The position numbers were made by a program, and so were the translations under genes. A DNA stretch of 64,000 nt from Ignavibacteria bacterium (GTDB lineage Bacteria > Bacteroidota > Ignavibacteria > Kapaibacteriales > UBA961), in the NCBI GenBank assembly GCA_016720145.1, contig JADJXV010000003.1, positions 124,001 to 188,000 on the forward strand, read 5' to 3'. The notes beneath the pieces were generated by a model. That model did no database searches, had not been told where the DNA came from, and saw nothing but the letters and a program-made list of their open reading frames with translations. Numbering within the stretch: the first letter of the stretch is position 1; each line of letters starts with the position of its first letter. Of the stretch, positions 48,383 to 57,771 are shown in pieces.

Positions 48383-48434
48383 CGCAAACGTTTCATTGGC
48401 AAGTATTTACGGTCAGTTCAAAGAACCGACCGGA
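48383..48434 (-). repeat. Stem-loop repeat family R1, copy downstream of TA pair
   Basis: Reads GCAAACGTTTCATTGGCAAG then TATTTACGGTCAGTTC and GAACCGACC on the + strand. Stem GGTC-GTTC/GAAC-GACC has one mismatch. Same orientation as the copy at 47586. Confidence 0.82.
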
Positions 48435-48454
48435 CTAAAATAAATGTAAGCTTG

Positions 48455-49390
48455 TTACCAAGTAATACTTGGGTCGTAATCTGACTCATCACTAAATAAA
48501 TCTTGAGGGATTGTAAATCTTACACCTATCTGTAAACCTGAAATTACTCTATGAGAACTCGATAATGTTTGTGCCGAACTTAGTGTATAATTGATATAGG
48601 GTTGTATTTCACCATATTGCTTGGTTTCAGGTATCCAAGGGGTTTCGCGTAACAATATAAGAATTGAATAGGATATACCTAACTTCAGCGAATAGACCAT
48701 TCCAAAAGTTGTATTTCCAGAACTCTCAAGAGAGGCAACTCGACCATTATTCGAATATGTTATATTAGCATTGTTTTGGAATACTACAGAGGTATCTTTT
48801 TCGGCAATTGATAATACATTTCGAGTTTTATCCCACACGATAAAATTAACATTAGGTTCAATCCGAACCCGCAATTTGTCAAATATATACGTTGGCATTT
48901 CTATTAATCCGCTTATGCCAATAGACAAATTACTCATATCGACCTCACGATTTGCACTAACAATACGCAACGAAGAATCTGCTCGTTCTATCACTTGGGT
49001 TTGTTGCTGTACACTACCTTGATTTGAGCGATGAAGAACATTGAAACCAAATCCCAGTTCTAAACACTTGTACCTATTCATTCTTCCTAATAGAAATGGA
49101 TTTTTATGACGAGAACTGACGAGCACACTATACTGCTGAGTAAAAGAACTTGATAGCACCAATGGAACTGGCGTAGAATTGAAAAATGGTTGTGCATAAT
49201 CTACAAATGAAAATTCGTGTCCTAAACCAATACTCAAGGCGGCGTGTCCACTTTCTCCATGCCAACCTGAGTATATCTGCGCATTCAATAACGCACCAAA
49301 CTGTCCAATTATCAGAAACAATAGAATTACTATATTACCAAACAAACAAGCGTACTTTATGTTTTTATTTTTCATCGCATGAAATTTCAC
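48455..49390 (-). CDS. Hypothetical outer-membrane barrel-like protein
   Basis: A 311-aa protein with a signal sequence (KYACLFGNIVILLFLIIGQF, cleaved near LLNAQ) and alternating hydrophobic strands ending in IGVRFTIPQD, suggestive of a small outer-membrane beta-barrel. I chose GTG 49390 because GGAGGT lies 4 nt upstream; ATG 49375 is the alternative and also keeps the signal peptide. No family recognised. It overlaps the tail of the small frame at 49387-49596. Confidence 0.6.
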   Translation of the reverse strand: MKFHAMKNKNIKYACLFGNIVILLFLIIGQFGALLNAQIYSGWHGESGHAALSIGLGHEFSFVDYAQPFFNSTPVPLVLSSSFTQQYSVLVSSRHKNPFLLGRMNRYKCLELGFGFNVLHRSNQGSVQQQTQVIERADSSLRIVSANREVDMSNLSIGISGLIEMPTYIFDKLRVRIEPNVNFIVWDKTRNVLSIAEKDTSVVFQNNANITYSNNGRVASLESSGNTTFGMVYSLKLGISYSILILLRETPWIPETKQYGEIQPYINYTLSSAQTLSSSHRVISGLQIGVRFTIPQDLFSDESDYDPSITW

Positions 49391-49596
49391 ATGTACCTCC
49401 AATTATAAGTCCGGTTATTACTACCATTACTTGCCAACACACACTGATAAAATACCATGCTTGTCGGAAATTTAATTCTTTCACTCCCAGGTAGATGAAA
49501 ACTATAGCCGTAATCTATGCAAGTATTTCTATAAATTATACCTTGTAGGTATTTCTTCAGCAAGATTTTACTACCAATTTGAAGAACTCGTTGCAT
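49387..49596 (-). CDS. Small hypothetical protein downstream of rhuM
   Basis: A 69-aa frame beginning MQRVLQIGSKILLKKYLQG, five bases after the rhuM stop, with AAGGA just upstream (2-nt gap). Its stop overlaps the start of the barrel-like gene. It has no recognisable domain and may be either a real coupling peptide or a chance frame. Confidence 0.3.
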   Translation of the reverse strand: MQRVLQIGSKILLKKYLQGIIYRNTCIDYGYSFHLPGSERIKFPTSMVFYQCVLASNGSNNRTYNWRYM

Positions 49597-49601
49597 GTTC
49601 C

Positions 49602-50624
49602 TTACTCCCCAAAGCCAGCCATCTTTTTAATATCACTTTCAATCTCCTTCAAGCTCTCCTCTTTCAGAACCTGCTTTTCGATTGCTTTATATTTTTCGAA
49701 CTCAACACCCGATTTTTCCATTGCCTTTTCATGACTTATTGTGCCTGCATGAGTGAGAAGTTCCCTTCCGTTCAATTGCAACAGCGCATCTAACCGCTGC
49801 AACCAATCCTTCATATACATGGGAGTGCGTTGCTGCGCCATCGTTTCGGCAAATGCTAAATATTGCTCCACGAGCAAACCAAGCAATTTCATCTCAACTT
49901 CCTGCAAATAGTTTTTGGCAATGCTGACATCCGTTTTTTTTATCGATCGAATCCCTTTTTTATCATACGATTGCATCCCCAATAATGGAAGGCGAGCATC
50001 CACTCTGCGATAGACCAGCTCGGCAGCCGTTTGCTCGCTAATTGCCCAAAGCAGTTTATTCTGCACCACTTTAAAAAATTCTATCGTCTTTTCATCCTTT
50101 GCATCATAATCAATGCTCGTTGTGTAAATGTCTTTGATTTTTTGATAGAAGAAACGTTCGGACAGTCTGATCTCACGGATTCGCTCCTGTAACTCATTGA
50201 AATAATTCATGGAATTGCCGGACTTGAATCTATCGTCATTCAAGGCAAACCCTTTGATGATGTATTCCTTCAAGCGCTGCGTAGCCCATATTCTAAACTG
50301 CGTACCTTGCTGTGATTTTACTCGGTATCCTACTGAAATTATGACATCGAGGTTGTAGTATTTCACCTCTTTCTCTTGAGTTTTTCCTTCGATAGCACCG
50401 TGTTTTGTGGTGTGTCGGAAATTCCGACATACCACTTGCTCATCCAGCTCACCTCCTTTAAATACATTTTGTATATGCTCAGCAATGGTACTCCTGCCCT
50501 TTCCAAAGAGCATTGCCATTTGTTCCTGTGTGAGCCACACGGTCTCTTCTTCTAATCGAACATCAATTTTGATTAATCCATCAGGATTTTGATAGATTAT
50601 GATTTCGCTTGTTGGTTGTATCAT
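49602..50624 (-). CDS. RhuM-family protein (virulence/phage-defence type)
   Basis: A 340-aa RhuM protein. It has the N-terminal winged-helix-like segment ETVWLTQEQMAMLFGKGRST, the signature KEVKYYNLDVIISVGYRV, then GTQFRIWATQRLKEYIIKGF and the helical C-terminus. RhuM was first named in a Salmonella pathogenicity island, and related proteins occur in mobile islands; biochemical function is not settled. It sits between an island of palindromes upstream and a small frame downstream, fitting an acquired region. Confidence 0.88.
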   Translation of the reverse strand: MIQPTSEIIIYQNPDGLIKIDVRLEEETVWLTQEQMAMLFGKGRSTIAEHIQNVFKGGELDEQVVCRNFRHTTKHGAIEGKTQEKEVKYYNLDVIISVGYRVKSQQGTQFRIWATQRLKEYIIKGFALNDDRFKSGNSMNYFNELQERIREIRLSERFFYQKIKDIYTTSIDYDAKDEKTIEFFKVVQNKLLWAISEQTAAELVYRRVDARLPLLGMQSYDKKGIRSIKKTDVSIAKNYLQEVEMKLLGLLVEQYLAFAETMAQQRTPMYMKDWLQRLDALLQLNGRELLTHAGTISHEKAMEKSGVEFEKYKAIEKQVLKEESLKEIESDIKKMAGFGE

Positions 50625-50675
50625 AGATGGTTATGGGATTGTGAATTGTAATTGATTGTAAAACGGTTTGTTCCG

Positions 50676-50757
50676 TAGAGACGCGATGCATCGCGTCTCT
50701 ATAAATCCATTGTATCTTATCCAATTTCCGTAGAGACGCGATGCATCGCGTCTCTAC
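50676..50757. repeat. Two perfect palindromes before rhuM
   Basis: A 26-nt perfect palindrome at 50676-50701 (core GACGCGATGCATCGCGTC) and a 28-nt copy at 50730-50757 are separated by 28 bp of AT-rich sequence. They lie between rhuM and the T9SS gene. Copies with identical cores suggest recent spread or conversion. Confidence 0.93.
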
Positions 50758-50807
50758 AATCCATTATATTAGGTGAAGGGCAGTTTTAAAGTCAATTAGC
50801 ACATATT

Positions 50808-52272
50808 TTATCGCTGAATCAATAGTAGTTTCGTTGAAAGTACGGTGCCGGCGGTGGTGGTGGCTACAAGACGATATGTTCCGATTGGTAATGCTGTGAT
50901 ATTCGGTATCAATACTCCGGTTCCGTTTTCGAGTACTGTCGCACATGCCGTCATTTCGTGTCCGATTGCATCATAGAGGCGGAGAAAAATACGATTTGAG
51001 TAATTACCATTCATAGATATTAGCACATTCTCATTTGCAGGATTAGGAGTTGCAAGGATTGAAAATTCAGGAGAAACGGATGCTGACTCATCGACATCCA
51101 ACGCAAAAAAAGTACCTTTGATTGGAACGAATCGTTCGGGCTCACCAAGAATTTTGATGTGAAGAGTATCGTAATGATGATTATCGTAACTATTAAGACG
51201 ACGACCAAATGGAAAATACCGAATGATTACTTCGTGTTTTTCACCCGGACTAAGAGACACCGAGGATGAAACTCGACCCTCCACAATTGTAAATACAGTA
51301 TCTGAAACCGAGATAAATAGATTCGATAGTAATGTTGGAATTAGTAGTATTGACAAATGAAAGCGTATCATAACCGGTTTCATCAAAACCTCCATTACTT
51401 CCATCAGAAACCGATTGAAGAACAATAGAACTTTTACTAACTGCGATGGACGACTTCTCATACCTGCCTTCAAGCGGAATATTCCTGTCCATTCGGCAAG
51501 AAGCAAAAAACACTTTCAACAAGTCTTTGTCCGGGGTCGTGTCTTTAATCGATGCTTTAACTGATGTATAAACAATAGTAAAACGGTGCTCATTTCTAGG
51601 AGCCAATGCAAATCGAGAGAGAATCTTACCTTTCGTAATCGTAAATACCGACCCATCTTGTAACTTCATGGAATCTATATACATTGTATCCATACCAGGG
51701 TTCGATATGGATATCGTAGTCGTGACCGTACTATCTGCTTTGAATACCCGAAACGTTAGCGCTGAATGTGAAATCTTAGGTAATGGCACTGCCTTATAGC
51801 TAAACGTTTTTTCCACAAACTTACCTGCTCTGTCGATTACCACAAGCATTGCTTCGGCGTCTTGTGTTCGGTCTTTTACGACGAGCTTGAAATCAAAGGT
51901 TGTTATCTTCGGCAGGGGTGAGATTTTGGGAGATGTAATCAACTGCAGCTCGTAATTACTATTGACAGAATCTCGAATAAAAATATCAAAGATTCCCTGA
52001 TCGACTTGCGCTGAAATATTTGGATCCACGCCATAATCACGGAGTTCGGTTGCCCTACAGAGATAATCGCCACATTCTTCGCTAAAGGTCAGCACTGGTG
52101 GTAATGTATCGATTTCGTTGCCGGTAATTCCCAATACAACCAAACCTTTATTGAAATGTGTGCTTTCGGTGGATGATGTTCCGCTAATTGTTGGTTGGAG
52201 CTGTGAAGTACAGATTGCCGTAACGGAGAGGAAACAAACGACGGTAAGAAAAAAGCGGTCAATGAATCTCAT
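50808..52272 (-). pseudogene. T9SS-secreted hypothetical protein, single frameshift
   Basis: About 488 aa if repaired. From ATG 52272: signal peptide (FFLTVVCFLSVTAICTSQ), then two Ig-like or choice-of-anchor-like beta-sandwich stretches (SHSALTFRVFKADSTVTTTISISNPG is one start). The frame breaks at an AAA run (51315-51317 on +): the first frame ends in SFILGVS, while the second carries on with ISVSDTVFTIVEG to a Por secretion tail (TPNPANENVLIS, then GTYRLVATTT). One extra T explains it. As read, the first fragment would lose the T9SS signal and stay in the periplasm. Confidence 0.75.
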
Positions 52273-52445
52273 ACGAACCTCAAAAAAAATGTGAACAGGT
52301 AAAAATAATTGTATTCAGTAGTAATTATAACAAGTTAGGAAACATACACAGGATAACTCTTTATGTAATTCACTAGGCAGTTACCTCGCCTAAGCTGATG
52401 ACAAATCTAGACTGTAATCTATACAGGTACTGATTTTTTAATCTT

Positions 52446-52498
52446 GCAAATGTTTTATTGGCAAGTGTTTACGGTCAGTTCAGAGGACTGACCGGAAT
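52446..52498 (-). repeat. Stem-loop repeat family R1, third minus copy
   Basis: Reads GCAAATGTTTTATTGGCAAG then TGTTTACGGTCAGTTC and GGACTGACC. The GGTCAGT/ACTGACC stem is a perfect 7 bp. Confidence 0.82.
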
Positions 52499-52533
52499 GA
52501 ATAAAAAAGCAGTTTTGGCTAAAGCCCTTTTCT

Positions 52534-52679
52534 ATCATCTTCCCTTTTCCTCCAGCTGAAGCTGGAGTCTAGTCAATGTGATACATGCATGTGCATATAT
52601 AAATGACAGTCAATATTGGATGCCGAAGGCGACAATCTTCCTGACTAGACTCCAGCTTCAGCTGGAGGAAATGAAGATT
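52534..52679. repeat. Element with inverted GACTAGACTCCAGCTT ends
   Basis: Left end TCTTCCCTTTTCCTCCAGCT...AGTCTAGTCA and right end TGACTAGACTCCAGCTTCAG are reverse complements over about 35 bp, each containing its own smaller palindrome (CTCCAGCT/AGCTGGAG). About 145 bp in all, with no coding content. Degenerate single ends occur at about 25425-25451 and 56273-56303. Confidence 0.8.
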
Positions 52680-52946
52680 AATTGTGGGAATCTTTAGTCT
52701 AATTTTCTAGTCTTACCACCCTATTAAATCATCTCCAACTATTTGCAAAACAAACACTTTCTGCGATGGATGTCTGAAAGACTCTATTGTTAAAATAGAA
52801 AATTTACTCTACAATAAATGCTGTATAGATTTACTTGGAGATACGTTTAAGGCAGGTTGATTCAGTCTAACACATAGGATTATATTTCACATTAGCTGAT
52901 AGAAATAAATTTCAATAAAGAAAAATCCAAATTGAATCAATACAAA

Positions 52947-55886
52947 CTAGAAATGTAAGATGTTATATACATTGAGTTTATTTGCTTCATCAGTTAGTAT
53001 TACCATGTACAATCCAAAAGGTATATTTTCGATGAAAATCCTATGATTTTTATTCACATCTTTATGATACACTCTATTCCCTAAAATATCAATTAATTGT
53101 ACTACTTTATAGTTTGAATTCAACGTAATTCTCAGTGTTTGTCCACTACTAAAATAAGTAGGGGGAAATTCGGATGTTGAATGGTGTACTTGAGTTGGAT
53201 CTATTATTATGAACAATGAATCTTCATTATTGGCAAGTGTTATTTCCTTACTATCAGAATAAACAAAGGCATATCGCTTATGAATTTCTTGGGTAGTATG
53301 GCGACCAATTACCAAAATTTCTACTGAATCTTGAGCATTGAGTTCGGACAAAGTTAATTTTACTAATGAACCTTCAATGACAGGAACACCGATTGTTGAC
53401 ATGACCGAATCAATCACAAACATTGCCGGCATTGAGTCCACTATTTGAACGTTGAGTGCTTTAATCTCTGAGATATTTTTGGTAGTTAGATATGTTTTAA
53501 TTACCCTACCAATGACCACACTCTTGGTGGTATCATAGGAAATAGATAAATCTGTTCCACTAGGTGAAAACACACTTCCTAATTGGGATGTTTCCAAATC
53601 TTCATTCGTCGCTGTGAGGGTAATAGTATGTGTTCCTTTTTTCATTAATTCAACTGACTCAATATCAATGATATCTTTTGAGATTTCTACAACTCCAGAT
53701 TCCGGAATCGCCACCTGATACTGTCGAATCGGTTTGATAGCCGGCATAAGATATTGCGATGATGTTGGGAGCTTGAGAGTGAGATACTCATTTATGCTAT
53801 ATTTTCTTCCTGATTTTCCAGTTAACATTGCGAGATAAACAGCATCTAAATTTCTGATATCTATATTCGTTACCACTGGGGCATTTTGCAATGAATTTGG
53901 TCCGGAGTCCAGATCTGAAGAATCTCTATCTCTTTTTTCGTCATAATATAATTTTCCATCACCTAAACTGATACTTCCTTGTTTATTACCAATCATAATG
54001 TTATAGACAATTAAATTATTTATTGAGGAATCTTCAACTTTAACGGCAGCGCCACCATTATTATATATTAAATTACCAGATGTCGAATCAAGTAATAATC
54101 CTACGGAGACACCAGTACAACCATTTTTAAGTAGAATACCATGAGATGCATTGACTTTGACTAAATCAGTAGTTGAAAGTGCACCAATTTGATTTAGAAA
54201 AATACTTATATTTTGGTTGATGTCCGAAGAACATACAATACCTTTATTCGAGTAAGAAAGTACATTACGAGAAACATCAATATTTTTTACACCTTCTAAA
54301 GCGAGAGCAGCTTCCGAATTGTTTTTTTGGGTAGAATCTAGTAATACAAAACCCAAAGTGTTTTTAGTAATAGTAAGCGAAGCGGGAGTATAAACTATCG
54401 TAGAATTTATTGTAGATGGTAATGAACGAATCCTAATACCATACTGTAGTGAAGATATGTTATTTAACTCAATTGATACAAACGAGATATTACCTTCTAA
54501 AAGAATTCCCGATTCACCACATGGCAGAGCTGGCTTGATGATTTTGTCCACACCTAAGTTGTTATTAGCAATAACAAATAATTTTGACGTGTCGTAGCAT
54601 TGTGCCCAAATACAATGTCGCCCTGAACCAATAATACGATTTCCTAAAGCCGGAACCATAGCATCGCCTATCTTGAGATTCTTTACATTGTCTCCTATAA
54701 AGATACCATCGTTAGTAGGTGAAAACACAACATTACTATCCACAACCCCAATTGTATTGCCTATAATGGAAATCCCATCACCATTGAATAATGAAACACC
54801 ATTCTTAACTTTCCCAATATAATTATTTGCTATTTTTAAATTGTTTCCTCGTGCTTTTATTGCTGATTCTCCAATCATTTCAGCATTTCCTACAAACTCA
54901 GTCATTTGTCTGTTAGCTGGAGTTAAACAGAATACATTGCTGTCAATTACTATGTTGGAACCACTCACCCCGGATTCAATTCCATAACTTCGATGTCTTG
55001 CAAATACACAGTTTCTGATAGTGATGTTATTGCCTCTAAAGATTCTGATCCCTGATTTTTGATTTGCAGTATCGTTATAATCTGATGTTCCTACTTCGGC
55101 ATATTGCATTAATCTGCTTGTTTGAAAGTCACAGTTTATAATTGTGGTAGGTCTTGCATTTAAATTTGGCTGGTCTAATTCTATCCCGTTTCTACGATTA
55201 TATGCAAATACACAATTTCGTACAACGGTCCCTTCTCCACGTATATATAGTCCGTCTTTTGAATTGCCTAAATCTTGATTGAAATTGATTAGGTCACAAC
55301 CGAAAGAAATACCATCGAATGTATTATCATTGGATTTTTCGTCAATTTGAACTCCATACCCAATATCACCGCTATTGCTGTGAATCTTAAATCCTGAGTA
55401 CGTTGTTTTGCTCGATATAAAGATGTTGTTACTTGCATTGTTCAGAAGGATTCCTACCCCTAAATTGTTAAAAATCTCTATAGAAGTGAAGATTGAGTTG
55501 TTACACTGTACAGAGAGAGGACTAACCGTAAATCCAGTCAATCGTAAATCTTCGACTTCAGATCCATTCGCACCACTTTGAAAGAATAAACCGTACTTGA
55601 TGTAATTTTCACCATGAATAGTGCTGCCTTTCCCAATGATTTTGATTGGTTTGTTAATGGTTGGAAGTTGGTATTTCTGGCTAAGATTGTAGGTTAGATT
55701 GTCAAAAAGGAATCTAATTTGAGTTCCACCATGGGCCTCAATATTTTCCAATGCAGAGCGAAGAGTCTGTGGGAAAAATATATTATCGCTAATATCAGCA
55801 TCGGGTAAATCTTCAGTACTATTTACCACAAATTCTTGTGCTTGTATTCTTAAAAGTGAGGTTAAAAAAATGCTTATAAAAAACAT
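52947..55886 (-). CDS. T9SS-secreted parallel beta-helix protein
   Basis: A 979-aa exported protein. The N-terminus MFFISIFLTSLLRIQAQ is a signal peptide, followed by EFVVNSTEDLPDADISD, which is similar to the start of CSLREA-type polymorphic outer-membrane proteins. Residues about 50-650 are a right-handed beta-helix rich in Asn turns (IIGKGSTIHGENYI, IANNYIGKVKNG, VSLFNGDGISIIGNTIG). A DUF11-like beta-sandwich follows (about 760-900: LNVQIVDSMPAMFVID), then a Por-type tail (VVQLIDILGNRVYH ... GLYMVILTDE). Surface-exposed; adhesion or polysaccharide binding is likely, though lyases share this fold. Confidence 0.82.
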   Translation of the reverse strand: MFFISIFLTSLLRIQAQEFVVNSTEDLPDADISDNIFFPQTLRSALENIEAHGGTQIRFLFDNLTYNLSQKYQLPTINKPIKIIGKGSTIHGENYIKYGLFFQSGANGSEVEDLRLTGFTVSPLSVQCNNSIFTSIEIFNNLGVGILLNNASNNIFISSKTTYSGFKIHSNSGDIGYGVQIDEKSNDNTFDGISFGCDLINFNQDLGNSKDGLYIRGEGTVVRNCVFAYNRRNGIELDQPNLNARPTTIINCDFQTSRLMQYAEVGTSDYNDTANQKSGIRIFRGNNITIRNCVFARHRSYGIESGVSGSNIVIDSNVFCLTPANRQMTEFVGNAEMIGESAIKARGNNLKIANNYIGKVKNGVSLFNGDGISIIGNTIGVVDSNVVFSPTNDGIFIGDNVKNLKIGDAMVPALGNRIIGSGRHCIWAQCYDTSKLFVIANNNLGVDKIIKPALPCGESGILLEGNISFVSIELNNISSLQYGIRIRSLPSTINSTIVYTPASLTITKNTLGFVLLDSTQKNNSEAALALEGVKNIDVSRNVLSYSNKGIVCSSDINQNISIFLNQIGALSTTDLVKVNASHGILLKNGCTGVSVGLLLDSTSGNLIYNNGGAAVKVEDSSINNLIVYNIMIGNKQGSISLGDGKLYYDEKRDRDSSDLDSGPNSLQNAPVVTNIDIRNLDAVYLAMLTGKSGRKYSINEYLTLKLPTSSQYLMPAIKPIRQYQVAIPESGVVEISKDIIDIESVELMKKGTHTITLTATNEDLETSQLGSVFSPSGTDLSISYDTTKSVVIGRVIKTYLTTKNISEIKALNVQIVDSMPAMFVIDSVMSTIGVPVIEGSLVKLTLSELNAQDSVEILVIGRHTTQEIHKRYAFVYSDSKEITLANNEDSLFIIIDPTQVHHSTSEFPPTYFSSGQTLRITLNSNYKVVQLIDILGNRVYHKDVNKNHRIFIENIPFGLYMVILTDEANKLNVYNILHF

Positions 55887-56364
55887 AAGTTTCTATGTAG
55901 AACAACATTAGTAAATAAATACATATTCAGACTCCTAAAAAGTATATAAATGAATATTGATGCTACCTAATTGTAGCGTTCAATCAATAGTATTAATAAT
56001 ATCACAATTTATAGATGAAGTAACTCCTTTTACATATACTCCTACCATGTATATCCAAAATACACAAAATATTGGAAATTTCGTTGTAATATTTATCTAC
56101 TCCTCTTTTTACTTCGCTCTACGCCAAGTTCTTACCAAACAACCACCTGCGCATACAGTTTGTCACTCTTTCCTTTCATAAAAAAGTTAAAAAGCACCCA
56201 ACATTTTTTCATTCAGAATTTTCTGAATAATGTGAGATTGATCTGTTTATATCACTACGGAAGATGAATTATGATACTCCAGCTTTAGCTGGTGGAGGAA
56301 ATGATGTTCCAAATTGCCTGCACGACATGAGCGAATGCAATTCGTACTTACGCGCATTCACCTA
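55887..56364. other. Gap between beta-helix gene and msr
   Basis: AT-rich; includes a degenerate CTCCAGCTTTAGCTGG palindrome end near 56277. No convincing gene or RNA is seen; short frames lack ribosome-binding sites. Confidence 0.6.
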
Positions 56365-57450
56365 TCACTTCACAAAATACTCCGGCACACTGCTTTTCGT
56401 ACGCATGAATCGTGGAATCGACTCTTGCTGCACATACGAGTCATTCGGATGGTTTTGGATGTAATTTTGGTGGTAGTCTTCCGCTTTCCAGAATTTGGTG
56501 AATGGTACTACTTCGATGGCGATTTTCTTGGGGTATTTGCCCGATGTATTTACTTGATTAATATAATCAGTAGCGATTTTCTTCTCTTCTTCGGTGCGGT
56601 AGAAAATCACCGAGCGGTATTGGCTGCCGTGGTCAGGACCCTGACCATTGATTTGGGTTGGATCTTGGGAAGCGAGGAAGACCTTCAGCAAATCAGCATA
56701 TCTAATCACCGACGCATCATATTCAAATTCAAAGGCTTCGGCGTGTCCTGTTGTGCCGGCTCCTACTTCTTCGTACGTGGGATTGTCTTTCTTTCCCCCG
56801 GCATACCCTGATATCACATCACCTACGCCACGAATATGTTCGAAAACATACTCCTCACACCAGAAACATCCGGCGGCGAAGGTCGCTTTGTGGATATTCT
56901 TGGCTTTTGGCGCGGGAACGAAATTGAGTGCCACACCATCGATGCAATAGCGGAGTCCTGTTGGCTTCGGTCCATCATTAAATACATGCCCGAGATGCGC
57001 ATTGCAACGTTTACAGGAGATTTCATCGCGGGACATTCCATTTGTATTATCATCCGATACATCAACACTTTTGCCGGAGTACGGCGCGTAGTAGCTTGGC
57101 CAGCCGGTGCCGGAGTTGAATTTCGTCTCCGAACTAAACAGTGGATTCGCGCAGCAATAGCAGGTATAGACTCCATGTTCGTGATTCTCATACCACTTGG
57201 AGCTAAACGGACGTTCGGTGCCTTGTTCGCGGGTGATGGTATAGACATCCGGCGGGAGAATTTTCTTCCATTCTTCATTAGTTTTGGTGACTTTTGACGA
57301 CCAGGAAGTATCCAGTGTTTGCGCGCCGGCTTGAGCTGTTTGGTTGGATTGCGCGCTATCGGAAACGATAGTCTTTTCGGGTTGTTTTTCAGCCGCTGAA
57401 CAGCTGAGAAGGATCATTGCCGTTAGTGAGGCAAGAAGATACGATTTCAT
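56365..57450 (-). CDS. msrAB: MsrB-MsrA fusion, lipoprotein
   Basis: A 361-aa methionine sulfoxide reductase with both activities. I start it at ATG 57450, which gives a signal with lipobox (AMILLSCSAAE, Cys17); an upstream in-frame start would add 22 residues through the promoter region. MsrB comes first (KILPPDVYTITREQGTERPF, zinc pairs YCCANP and CKRCNAHLGH, catalytic Cys in GLRYCIDG), then MsrA (ATFAAGCFWCEEYVFEHIRG, GHAEAFEFEYD). B-before-A order is the less common layout, and lipid anchoring places repair of R- and S-sulfoxides in the periplasm. Confidence 0.93.
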   Translation of the reverse strand: MKSYLLASLTAMILLSCSAAEKQPEKTIVSDSAQSNQTAQAGAQTLDTSWSSKVTKTNEEWKKILPPDVYTITREQGTERPFSSKWYENHEHGVYTCYCCANPLFSSETKFNSGTGWPSYYAPYSGKSVDVSDDNTNGMSRDEISCKRCNAHLGHVFNDGPKPTGLRYCIDGVALNFVPAPKAKNIHKATFAAGCFWCEEYVFEHIRGVGDVISGYAGGKKDNPTYEEVGAGTTGHAEAFEFEYDASVIRYADLLKVFLASQDPTQINGQGPDHGSQYRSVIFYRTEEEKKIATDYINQVNTSGKYPKKIAIEVVPFTKFWKAEDYHQNYIQNHPNDSYVQQESIPRFMRTKSSVPEYFVK

Positions 57451-57507
57451 AATTAATCTAGTAATAGTAAAGAAATACAGAGATTTTAGGAACAAAAATA
57501 CTATAAA

Positions 57508-57534
57508 AAAGCCCAATCGTAAAGATTGGGCTTT
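57508..57534 (-). terminator. Terminator hairpin 58 bp upstream of msr
   Basis: AAAGCCCAATC and GATTGGGCTTT pair perfectly (11 bp) over 5 nt, with a TTTTTT tract on the minus strand, so it points in the direction of msr. It could end the transcript of the BNR gene 700 bp upstream or act as a leader attenuator for msr. Confidence 0.75.
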
Positions 57535-57579
57535 CTAATAAATAACATGAATTCGAGATAACGATCTGGAGACATTCGA

Positions 57580-57771
57580 GAAGCCCGAATGGGCTTCAAT
57601 TTCAATAACCCCGCATGAAATGCGGGGGACATCGGTATGCAACCCATAAACCCTGAAGGGGTTTAATCACGATCATACCGAAATTAAACCCCGTTGGGGT
57701 TTGGTGGGGGTAAGCTGCCTTTCTCCACCGATTTCATCGGTGGCTATTGATATTCATCCCTTTCAGGGATG
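57580..57771. repeat. Array of six different hairpins
   Basis: Six adjacent perfect stem-loops: 57580-57597 (GAAGCCC arm), 57609-57627 (CCCCGCAT), 57648-57664 (AAACCC), 57686-57702 (AAACCCC), 57725-57743 (CCACCGAT) and 57755-57771 (CATCCCT). Loops are 3-5 nt, mostly GAA, GTT or TTC. An outer pair TCGGTATG/CATACCGA (57632 and 57674) encloses the third. No reading frame crosses them. Confidence 0.9.

Larger units (their letters stand above)
52273..52946. other. 674-bp repeat-bearing gap
   Basis: Contains an R1 stem-loop copy (52446-52498) and an inverted pair of CTCCAGCTGAAGCTGGAG-type palindromes (52550-52567 and about 52650-52667). No gene is seen. Confidence 0.65.

Noticed and set aside
55957..56181. 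Small + strand gene near the beta-helix protein
   Set aside because: No ribosome-binding site, no recognisable content, and overlap with the likely promoter of the minus-strand gene.
57580..57771. Possible CRISPR or attC array
   Set aside because: The hairpins differ in sequence and there is no shared repeat, no integrase and no cas gene.
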